Assembly (NCBI RefSeq): GCF_001667505.1
Contig: NZ_LZHZ01000054.1
Location: forward strand, 62,001 to 126,000
Direction of reading: 5' to 3'
Origin: Mycobacterium sp. ACS1612
GTDB taxonomy: Bacteria; Actinomycetota; Actinomycetes; Mycobacteriales; Mycobacteriaceae
DNA length: 64,000 nt
The position numbers were made by a program, and so were the translations under genes. A model generated the notes under the pieces. It searched no databases. It was not told the DNA's origin and saw nothing but the letters and a program-made list of their open reading frames with translations. Of the stretch, positions 44,745 through 52,506 are shown one piece after another (the stretch's first letter is position 1; the number at the start of each line of letters is the position of its first letter).

Positions 44745-45985
44745 GACGCACCAACGCAGATGTCGGTCGGCTTCACCCCGTTGAACCGGTTGGTCAGCCA
44801 GCTCAGCGACGTCTGGATGATCTGGTAGTTGGTGGTCGAGGTGTCGCCGATCTGCTTCATCACCACCACCTGGTCGCCCTTTGCGCACGCGCTCTTCAGC
44901 GCCCGGGCGATGCCTGCCTGCGGCACCAGGGTGTCATCGGTGGCATAGACGACCAGGACGGGCGTGGCCGCGGGTCCGGAGTTGCCCGGCAACGCGGCGG
45001 CGCTCAGCAGATCGCGCAGCGCATTGGCCGCAGCGTCGTCGCGGGGACGCAGGTCGTCTGCCTTGACCTGGTTGGCGATCTTCTGCGCCGCGTTCGGATC
45101 GGTGGGCGCGCAGTCGGTCAGCACATCCCAGTTGTCCTTGGCGACACCGGATCGGTACTGGTCGAGGTCGAATCCGGGATTGTGCGCTGCCTCGTTGGCC
45201 AGCAGCACCATCATCAAGCGCTCCTGCATCCCGCTCAACGCACCCTTGTTCGCGACGTCCACCAGCGGTGAGAGATCGGCGAACGGCGAAAGCACAACGG
45301 CGCCAACCATATTGAGCCCAGCGCCGTAGTCGCGGGCCCGCTGCGCCGCGGCCCATGCGGCAAGGCCGCCCTGGCCGCTGCCGTCGGCGGCCCAATTCGC
45401 ACTGGTGTCAGGCGACACCCGACGGGCGGCGCGGACCGCGTCGATCATGTTGTTGCCCAAGGTGGTCCAGTCGGTGGCGTCGTGGTCCTGGCCCTTGATG
45501 CCCAGGCCCTGATAGTCCGACATCACGACCACGTAGCCGCGGTTGAGCAGCGTCACCATCGCCGACGAATAGCCGCCGAGTTCCTTGGCCATCGACGGCG
45601 CGCACTTCATGTCCAGACCCGTCAACGAGTGCCCGAACGACACGATCGGCCATCCGTCTTTCGGCGGCTTGCCCGCTGGCACCGCGACGATGCCGGAGAC
45701 CTGCGTCTCGTCGCCGGTGCTCGACGTCGAGCGGTACACCACCCGCACCGCGGTCGCGTTGGCGCTCTGCAGCACCACGCTGCTCGTGTACGGCTTAACG
45801 TCGACCAGCGACCCGGGACCGTCGTCGGTCAGGTTCGGCGGAGGCAACTCGGCCGCGCCGACGAACGGCGGGACCAGCGACCGTTGGGGGCGGTCGTAAT
45901 CGGGTGGCGGCGCCGGTGGACTCGGGGCGCAGCCAGCCAGGATCGACGTCGCGCCGATAACGGCTGCGACAAGCCGCAACCGCAC
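44741..45985 (-). CDS. LIP-family lipoprotein, copy 4, catalytic residues lost
   Basis: This 414-residue predicted lipoprotein (lipobox LAGC, Cys19) keeps the fold signatures of the paralogs (SFGHSLTGLDMKCAPS, SDYQGLG, AAWAAAQRA, YATDDTLVP). The nucleophile elbow reads GSGQGG where the others have GGSQGG or GLSQGG, putting Gly at the Ser position (about 204). The histidine motif PDKGH is replaced by QIGDTST. Two of three catalytic residues are therefore missing while the frame is intact, which indicates a conserved pseudoenzyme, perhaps a binding or scaffold protein. The GTG at 45985 lies two bases after the Wzz-kinase stop. Confidence 0.85.
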   Translation of the reverse strand: MRLRLVAAVIGATSILAGCAPSPPAPPPDYDRPQRSLVPPFVGAAELPPPNLTDDGPGSLVDVKPYTSSVVLQSANATAVRVVYRSTSSTGDETQVSGIVAVPAGKPPKDGWPIVSFGHSLTGLDMKCAPSMAKELGGYSSAMVTLLNRGYVVVMSDYQGLGIKGQDHDATDWTTLGNNMIDAVRAARRVSPDTSANWAADGSGQGGLAAWAAAQRARDYGAGLNMVGAVVLSPFADLSPLVDVANKGALSGMQERLMMVLLANEAAHNPGFDLDQYRSGVAKDNWDVLTDCAPTDPNAAQKIANQVKADDLRPRDDAAANALRDLLSAAALPGNSGPAATPVLVVYATDDTLVPQAGIARALKSACAKGDQVVVMKQIGDTSTTNYQIIQTSLSWLTNRFNGVKPTDICVGAS

Positions 45986-45987
45986 GA

Positions 45988-47508
45988 TCAGTCGCTTCCG
46001 TGCCTGGCCCTGGGGCGCCGCTGGCCGCCGGACCCGACCAGCTGGCCTTCCTGCGTGCCGATCACCGCGGTGTCATCCGAGCCTTCGTTGCCGCGCTGCT
46101 CATCGCTGCGCGGTCCGCCGTTGGCGGCGGCGTCGCGCTCGACCTGCTTGCGGTGCTGGCGCTTGGTGAGCATGCCGATCCGGTCGAAGGTGACGACCGG
46201 CCCGAGGATCTTGACGTTGGCGGCCTTGAGAGCCTGAATCGCTTGGCGCAGTGCCGAACTGGTGGTGCGGCCGATGCGCGACAGCACGAGCACACCGTCA
46301 CACAACGCACCCACGTTGGCGCCGTCGGCATAGGTGTTCAGCGGCGGCGTGTCGACGATCACGTAATCGAAGCCGCGGGAGAGATCTTCGAACAGTGCGC
46401 CTGCCCGGTCGTTGGCCCACAGCTCACCCGGCCGCGGCGGCTTGGGTCCGGCGGGAAGCATCGCGATGGCATGCGCGCCGACCGACACGTCGCCGATCAG
46501 CGCCTGGGGCAGCGCGTGCTCACCGGAGAGCACGGTGCTGACCCCACGCTCGGATGCAGCCATCCTGGCTTGCGGTTCCAGCGTCAGGCGTTCGGCCAGC
46601 GTCGGATTGCGCAGGTCGCCTTCCACCAGCACCACCGAGCGGCCCGATTCGGCCAGCGCGGCGGCCAGGTCGATGGCCGTGGTGGTGCGGCCTTCTCCGC
46701 TGCCGGCGCTGGTCACCGCCAGGCTGCGGGCGGGGGTGCCGCCGCCTGCGGGCACCGCGAAGCGCAGGTTGGTGCGCAATTCGCGGATGCGCTCGGCGTA
46801 GAGGCCGTTGCCGTCCAGATCGACGACCTCGACGCGGGGCCGCGTCGAATCCTCCGGCAGCGCACCGATCAGGTTGGTGCCTGCGGTGCCCTCGACGGAG
46901 TCGCGGCCGCGCAGTCGCTTGTCGAACACGCCCCACAGCACGGCGGCGATGATGCCGAGCACCAGGCCAGCGGCGGCGCCGAGGCCGATGATCGTCCAGA
47001 AGCCGAGTCCGGTCGCTTCGGTCGGATAGCTCGCTTCGTCGACGACGACGACACCCGCGGCGGGGCTGCCGCCGCGGCGCGAGGTCTCCAGCTCACTGAC
47101 CAGTCCGACGAGCTGATCGGCCACCGCGTTCGCATAGGTCTGGGCCTGGGCGGGGTTGGGATCGCTGACCGCCACATCGAGCAGGACGGTTTTACCTTCC
47201 GGGGCGGCGACAATCTTGCTGCGGAGTTCTTCCGGAGAAATGGGCGCCTTCAGCTGGTCGACTGCTCGGGCCGCGACTTGTTCACTGGTCGCCAACCCGG
47301 CATATGAATTCACCCGTTCTTGAGAAAAAAGATTGTTCTGATATGCCTCCGTGACAGATGTGCCGTTCTGAGTTGCCACGAACAGCCGAGCCGTTGACTG
47401 ATATTCGGGGGTCAGGAAAAGCGTCGCCACATACCCGCCGCCCGCGCCGACGATCGTCAGGACCACTACCAGCCACCAGTACCTGCGAAATATGCGCAGG
47501 TAATCCAT
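45988..47508 (-). CDS. Wzz chain-length protein fused to BY-kinase-like domain
   Basis: This 506-residue co-polymerase has a membrane helix at about 11-32, an extracytoplasmic Wzz domain, a second helix at about 170-193 and a cytosolic P-loop domain from about residue 240. The Walker A reads AGSGEGRTT, with Arg (about 274) where BY-kinases have Lys. Walker A' is VEGDLRNP and Walker B VIVDTPP. There is no C-terminal tyrosine cluster; the tail is charged. It should set polymer length with the Wzy protein. The ATG at 47508 was preferred to a TTG three codons upstream. First gene of the operon down to 37,398. Confidence 0.88.
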   Translation of the reverse strand: MDYLRIFRRYWWLVVVLTIVGAGGGYVATLFLTPEYQSTARLFVATQNGTSVTEAYQNNLFSQERVNSYAGLATSEQVAARAVDQLKAPISPEELRSKIVAAPEGKTVLLDVAVSDPNPAQAQTYANAVADQLVGLVSELETSRRGGSPAAGVVVVDEASYPTEATGLGFWTIIGLGAAAGLVLGIIAAVLWGVFDKRLRGRDSVEGTAGTNLIGALPEDSTRPRVEVVDLDGNGLYAERIRELRTNLRFAVPAGGGTPARSLAVTSAGSGEGRTTTAIDLAAALAESGRSVVLVEGDLRNPTLAERLTLEPQARMAASERGVSTVLSGEHALPQALIGDVSVGAHAIAMLPAGPKPPRPGELWANDRAGALFEDLSRGFDYVIVDTPPLNTYADGANVGALCDGVLVLSRIGRTTSSALRQAIQALKAANVKILGPVVTFDRIGMLTKRQHRKQVERDAAANGGPRSDEQRGNEGSDDTAVIGTQEGQLVGSGGQRRPRARHGSD

Positions 47509-47606
47509 GATCTCCAAGATCCAGCCCTTTCGAAAAACTCGGCAAACAATGTCTAGGGTATCGGGTTGCGCCGCCCGAGGCGTCTATGAAGTTCTCGGCC
47601 CAAGCT

Positions 47607-47632
47607 GGTGTCACGTCGTTCGACCTGACACC
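47607..47632. promoter_or_regulatory. Near-perfect 26-bp palindrome in the divergent wzz/wzy promoter
   Basis: GGTGTCACGTCG, two T bases, then CGACCTGACACC form a 12-bp inverted repeat with a single mismatch. The outer 7-bp arms GGTGTCA and TGACACC are perfect. The site lies nine bases before the GTG of the polymerase gene and about 100 bases upstream of the wzz-kinase start. It can therefore control both halves of the island. No regulator gene was found inside the island. A candidate minus-strand -10 (TACCCT) for the operon lies near 47,560. Confidence 0.55.
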
Positions 47633-47641
47633 ATAGACCTC

Positions 47642-49105
47642 GTGAAGCCCCGCTGGAATCCGCTCGGCAAATACATATTAGCCGCCGCAACTGTTGCTGT
47701 AGTCCCCCTGGGGGTCTGGGCAGTCATCACACAGGGCAGGCTGGCGACCTTTGGGCTGGTGGCCCTCCTCGCGTTCGTCGTCGGGGTATACATCGGTTTG
47801 CGGCATCCACTGTGGCTTTATTGGGGCTTAGCCGTGGTGATGGGCGCTATTCCGTTCGGCTACCTGCCCGGCGTCCACGTGCCGATGTATTTGCTGTTCG
47901 CCGCCGGGGTACTGCTGGCCGCGCTCATTCATACCACCGAGCGAAGCCGGCTCACCAGACTCGAAATTGCGGTTTTGCTGCTGATTGTCGCAGCAGGCAT
48001 TTCGGTGATTGCCACGGGCGTCACCCTCTTCAGCCTGATGTCGTTCACCCGGTGGGCGATCGCCTCGCTGTTGATCGTCGGACTGCTTCGACTGTCACGG
48101 GAGAACCTGGCCCGATTCGGTCGGGTTTTCGTGGTCTCAGCAACGGTCAACGCGCTCGCCGGCATCGCGATGTCCACCATCGACCAGCAGCAACGCCTGC
48201 TGAAACCGCTGAAGATCTTCGGCTACGGCGTCGGCGCCGAATTGCGCCAGAACACCGCGCTCTACGTCTACTCCGACGAGGGGTCCGGCGTGGTGGGCAA
48301 GACCATCCGACTGGGCGGCACCTGGGTGCTGCCCAACAGCGCGGGCTTCTGCCTGACGATCGCGCTACTGCTGTGCCTGATCCTTTTCCGCGGGTGGATC
48401 CGGACGTCGCTGGCCGTGATCCTGTTCGCGGCCATGTTGCTCACGTTGAGTAGGGCCACCCTGTTCAGCGTCGCGGCGGGGCTGCTGTTGGTGTTCCTGT
48501 TCCACAGCATGCGCCGCCGCGACCGGCAGCTGGCCATCGGAGCCGTGCTGCTCGGCGCTGCGGCAGTGTTTCTCACCCCGATGATCCGCGACCGCGTCTT
48601 GGCGTCGTTCGCCAGTGACGACAAAGGGCGGTCGGACCGGGTGGCCGCACTGCACAACTTCCCGCATCAGCTATCGGGCCATTGGGTCTTCGGGCTCGGC
48701 TGGGACAGGCCCGAATTCCGCAGCGGACAAGCGGCCCAGAGCCTCAATTACGTATCCAATGCGCCGCTGCTCACTGTGTACCGCGGCGGCATCATCACGG
48801 GCTTGATCTTCGTCGCCATTCTGGTCATCGGGTGCGTGCTGGGATACCGCGCCATGCGCTCGGATTCGCTGCCGAATGCCGTTTTCGGCGGCGTTTTCAT
48901 CGGTATCGCCGTGGTGTACATGAATTTGGCGCAGTCCGTCGTCGACATGCCGGTGATGGCGTTGCAGTTCTCGATGTTCCTGGCGTTCATGGTGTACGTC
49001 GAGGAATCCAGCCGCCTGGCCAAAGCCGAAGTGCCATCCGGTGAAATCGCGGTGCCACCAGACGCCAGCGCATTGACCCAACCGGTTCCCGCCACCATTC
49101 GGTGA
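47642..49105 (+). CDS. Wzy-like polysaccharide polymerase (O-antigen ligase family)
   Basis: This 487-residue membrane protein has about eleven to twelve hydrophobic helices and a large periplasmic loop (about residues 165-235 and 300-370) with the O-antigen polymerase/ligase pattern TLSRATLFSVAAG and FGLGWDRPEF. It should join repeat units on the outer side of the membrane. The GTG at 47642 gives a protein starting VKPRWNPLGKYIL just before the first helix; an ATG at 47549 would add 31 unrelated residues across the palindrome. Divergent from the Wzz-kinase operon. Confidence 0.85.
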   Translation: MKPRWNPLGKYILAAATVAVVPLGVWAVITQGRLATFGLVALLAFVVGVYIGLRHPLWLYWGLAVVMGAIPFGYLPGVHVPMYLLFAAGVLLAALIHTTERSRLTRLEIAVLLLIVAAGISVIATGVTLFSLMSFTRWAIASLLIVGLLRLSRENLARFGRVFVVSATVNALAGIAMSTIDQQQRLLKPLKIFGYGVGAELRQNTALYVYSDEGSGVVGKTIRLGGTWVLPNSAGFCLTIALLLCLILFRGWIRTSLAVILFAAMLLTLSRATLFSVAAGLLLVFLFHSMRRRDRQLAIGAVLLGAAAVFLTPMIRDRVLASFASDDKGRSDRVAALHNFPHQLSGHWVFGLGWDRPEFRSGQAAQSLNYVSNAPLLTVYRGGIITGLIFVAILVIGCVLGYRAMRSDSLPNAVFGGVFIGIAVVYMNLAQSVVDMPVMALQFSMFLAFMVYVEESSRLAKAEVPSGEIAVPPDASALTQPVPATIR

Positions 49106-49164
49106 CCGACATTTCCATGCGCCATTAGCGAATGGGAGATGCCAGCTACAGCAGCTACCGACGC

Positions 49165-50631
49165 CTAACGCGCGGCCGGCACTTGTTCGAACAGGCTGGG
49201 CACGCCGCGCATCGAATCGGCTGGCTCGACACCGAGCACGTTGGCCAGCAGCGACGGTGCGACATCGAGGACGTCGACCTCCTTGCGCGACGGATCGCAC
49301 GGGACGCCTGCGCCGTAGGCCAGCATGATCCCTTCCGGGATGTGGTAGGCCGTGTTGTCGCCGCCGACGCGGGACTTCAACGTGAAGCCGAGATCCGACG
49401 GCATCACCGTGATTTCAGACTCCGAGCCCACCGGTTTGAGATGCACCGAGATCGAGGACTCCGGCCGCTCTTCGGGGTCGTCGATCACGTTGGCGATCGC
49501 GAAGGTGACGGTGCGACCTTCCACTCTGAAGCGGGCGAACAGCGGGCCGAGGTTTTCGACGACGACGGACTCCAACGGCGCCACCGCCGCCTGCGCGGCC
49601 GCCTCGTCGGCGAACACCAGCGACAGATGCGGATACATCGTCAAGCCCGGTTCGGCGGGCGGCAGGCCCAGTCGGGACACCAGCTTGGCGTGCTCCTCGA
49701 GCACGAACAGGCCGATGTCCGTGAAGCGTGGATCGACCGGGCCCTGCCCCATGCTGGCAGCCAGCACGAGCATCGAATCCGAGTTTGAGGTCAGGTATTT
49801 CCGGATCCGGCCGAGCTGACGATCGGTGAAATCCATGGCCGTCATGATGAAGCTGCCGTAGACATCGTCGGCGACGTAATCGTGTTCGTCGGTGTAGCCG
49901 GGGATCGCGTCACCCCAGAACCTGTGCATCATGCTCGCGACGTGATTGGTGAAGAAGATGCTGAGGTTGGGCTGATGCTTGCGGTGCAGCCGCCAGTACA
50001 GATCGAAGCTGGGCAGCACCTGCATCGAGGCGCGGAGTTGCTTGTAACGCTCGTCGCGCACCTCGCGCACCAGATGACCGGCAAGCGTCGCCGCCGATGT
50101 TCCGGTTAGCCCCTGGCGGAGCAGGTCGACGCCGGTCTTCAGCAGTGCCTGCGGGTTCAGCGCCGCATCCGAGGTGAACCCGTTCTGACCCGTCATTGCC
50201 AGGTTGAAAGCCTGAAAACTGCGCAGTGACGCCGGATAGGTCTTGGCGTCCTGGCTGAAGGTGTCGGGTACGTAGAAGCCGCCGTGCCGGAACTGCCGCG
50301 CCGGCCAGCTCTGCAGCGGACCGAACAGCCCCACGCTCAGGCCTGCGCGCTCGGCAACATCCCAGATCGGATCGCCGCGAAAGGTGCCGGGATCCTGGCC
50401 CAGATCAAACGAGTTGTGGTCGTATGTCGAATTGTGCAGCGAAGGCCAGGTCCGCCACGGCTGTAGACCTTGCAGCTTCGGGTCGTCGGAATGCCGGGTG
50501 GTCAGCGACTGTCCCCCGTCGAGCAGCGCGGCGAGATTAGAGTTCGGGCGACGCTGCACGTAATAGTCGACGATGCTCCACGGAACTTCGTTGAGCTCGT
50601 ACAGGATCACGTCTCGCTTGCGGCCGGCCAT
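49165..50631 (-). CDS. Alkaline-phosphatase-fold protein with degenerate metal site
   Basis: The 488-residue protein follows the layout of alkaline-phosphatase-superfamily phosphodiesterases: VILYELNEVPW at the start, TWPSLHNSTYDH at the nucleophile, FFTNHVASMMHRFWGD, and later VLAASMGQGPVDPR and EGIMLAYGAG. The first metal-binding Asp is replaced by an ELNE motif, and the usual DHG reads SMG. Activity is thus doubtful or uses other ligands. Similar ELNE proteins occur in other exopolysaccharide loci, from memory. The ATG at 50631 follows AAGGGGG by eight bases. It lies alone, tail-to-tail with the polymerase gene. Confidence 0.7.
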   Translation of the reverse strand: MAGRKRDVILYELNEVPWSIVDYYVQRRPNSNLAALLDGGQSLTTRHSDDPKLQGLQPWRTWPSLHNSTYDHNSFDLGQDPGTFRGDPIWDVAERAGLSVGLFGPLQSWPARQFRHGGFYVPDTFSQDAKTYPASLRSFQAFNLAMTGQNGFTSDAALNPQALLKTGVDLLRQGLTGTSAATLAGHLVREVRDERYKQLRASMQVLPSFDLYWRLHRKHQPNLSIFFTNHVASMMHRFWGDAIPGYTDEHDYVADDVYGSFIMTAMDFTDRQLGRIRKYLTSNSDSMLVLAASMGQGPVDPRFTDIGLFVLEEHAKLVSRLGLPPAEPGLTMYPHLSLVFADEAAAQAAVAPLESVVVENLGPLFARFRVEGRTVTFAIANVIDDPEERPESSISVHLKPVGSESEITVMPSDLGFTLKSRVGGDNTAYHIPEGIMLAYGAGVPCDPSRKEVDVLDVAPSLLANVLGVEPADSMRGVPSLFEQVPAAR

Positions 50632-50969
50632 CGGCACGTCCCCCTTGGACTAGGTTGGCGTTAGCTGGATGCGATGACAAGCATGGTATCCGTCCTCGCA
50701 AGCCCGCACCTGACGTGCTTGCCCACCCTCGCCGAGAACACGTACCGGAACGGAATCGACCGGGCACTCCTACCCGACGGACGACGGTTGAGAATTTGCT
50801 GGTAACGCGTTTGGTGCGCCCTGGCAATCGCGGCAGTCGATGACGCCTTTCTTTTGCGACACGCCTGTTGCCGTCGTAGGCGTGAAATTGCTGGTCGATA
50901 GCTCAAACTAGCCGTGGATCAAGATCGAACAATCCCGCATTCCTCGCCGACAGACTCTTGGAGACTCAC
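50632..50969. promoter_or_regulatory. Divergent promoter region, phosphatase-like gene and glycoside hydrolase
   Basis: These 338 bases contain no convincing gene. They must hold the promoters for the two divergent genes. A GGAG ribosome-binding site precedes the hydrolase GTG at 50970. No strong palindrome or -35/-10 pair stands out. The last 100 bases before the hydrolase are relatively A/T-rich. Confidence 0.35.
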
Positions 50970-52506
50970 GTGCCGCGCGCGCATTATCGGGGATCTCACC
51001 GCACCTTCTTTATGGTCGTTACCGCTATCGCTATTGCGATTGTCTGCGTAATCGCAATCGTCGCAGTAATGCCAGGGCAAAAGCCGCGGCAGGTGACAGT
51101 AATTGACGCCGCCGCAATTAATCCGCTGCCCACCACAATTGGTTTCGCCGACGCCGACACGTACGGAATGACGCAGGCCGACGTCGACAAAACGGCCGCC
51201 AAATGGGCGCTGACGAAGGTGGACACCGTGCGGGTGATGATCCCGTGGGCGGGCATTGAGCCCGTCCGGGGAGGCGCGCTGAACTGGGCCAACGTCGACA
51301 AGGTCGTCAATGCCGCGGTGGCGAAGAACCTGTCCGTGATGGGGTTCATCAACTCGACTCCGGAATGGGCGGTTGCAGCCGGCGGGCGGCCACTCAGCGG
51401 GCGGCCCGCGTCACCCGACGTCTACGCCGACTTCGCCGCGAAGGTGGCCCAGCGATACCAGGGCAAGATCGCCGCCTACGAAATCTGGAACGAACCGAAC
51501 GCGATCACCTTCTACACCCCTGCCCCCGATCCCGCCGGCTACACCGACTTGTTGAAGGCCGCCTATCCGAGGATCAAGGCCGTCGACCCGTCCGTCACGG
51601 TCATCGGCGGCGTGCTCGGCGCGGTGATCGATTTCGGAAGCGCCACCATCAACCCGGTCCGATTCGTCTCCGAGATGTACGCCGCCGGTGCGAAGAACTT
51701 CTTCGACGCGCTGTCGTTTCATCCGTACCACTACACGCTGAGGTTCTCCGACGGCGTTCCGCTCGCGAATTCACCGGTCAACCAATTGATCGGAATGCGT
51801 CAGGCGATGGTCGCCAACGGTGATGCCGCCAAGAGAATCTGGTGCACCGAGTACGGCCAGCCCACGTCGAAGGTGAGCGAGGCCGACCAGGGTGCCTTCA
51901 TCAAGGACATCCTGCTCAAGTGGCAGGAGATGCCGTACACGGGCCCACTGCTGATCTACACGACGCGCGACCGGGCCACCGGCAGCACCGACGTGCAGGA
52001 CACGTTCGGCGTCTACCGCAGCGACTGGACGCCGAAACCGGCGCAGCAGATCATGCTGTTCGCGCCGGGCAAGTCGTTGGAGTTCACCCGGTTCGCCAAA
52101 CAGACCAGTCCCGACCTCGGCGAGGTGCTCAGCCCGGTGTTCCGGGCGACCCCGACGGTGTGGGCCCAGATGCGCACCGTGCACACGCTCTACGAAAACA
52201 CCGAAGGCCGGTTCGTTCATCGCCACACCCACCCCGATCGCCCAACTGGTGATTCCCAAGAAGGTCGCACCGACCACCCAATTCGCAAACGGCACGCAGC
52301 AATTCGAGAACGGCATCAAGGCGTGGTGGGCACCGGCCACCGGTGCGCACTGGCTGGACGGTCAGATGGCCGCGGCGTACGTGCCTGCGCTGGGGTTGGC
52401 GACAAGCGATAAGTACTCCCCCCAAAGCGGCACTGCGAGAATGGATTTCGAGCACGGATTCATCACGTGGGCACCGTTCACCGGCGTGAGGGTGACGCTC
52501 AGCTAG
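50970..52506 (+). pseudogene. Glycoside hydrolase (GH39/cellulase-like) with LGFP-type C-terminus, frameshifted
   Basis: The first frame encodes a signal-anchored (about residues 13-34) TIM-barrel hydrolase with the acid/base in EIWNEPNA (about Glu175) and the nucleophile in WCTEYGQ (about Glu294). This layout is seen in biofilm-matrix hydrolases such as PslG. At about 52,215 a single extra T shifts the frame. The intended continuation, in the next frame to the stop at 52504, is an LGFP-like wall-binding segment (QQFENGIKAWWAPATGAH, LGLATSDKYSPQ, FEHGFITWAPFTGV). As read, the protein ends out of frame at 52410. Natural inactivation or a sequencing error are both possible. The catalytic domain is intact. 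Confidence 0.72.

Noticed and set aside
46000..47307. Plus-strand open frame opposite the Wzz-kinase gene
   Set aside because: Antisense shadow without ribosome-binding site or family pattern.
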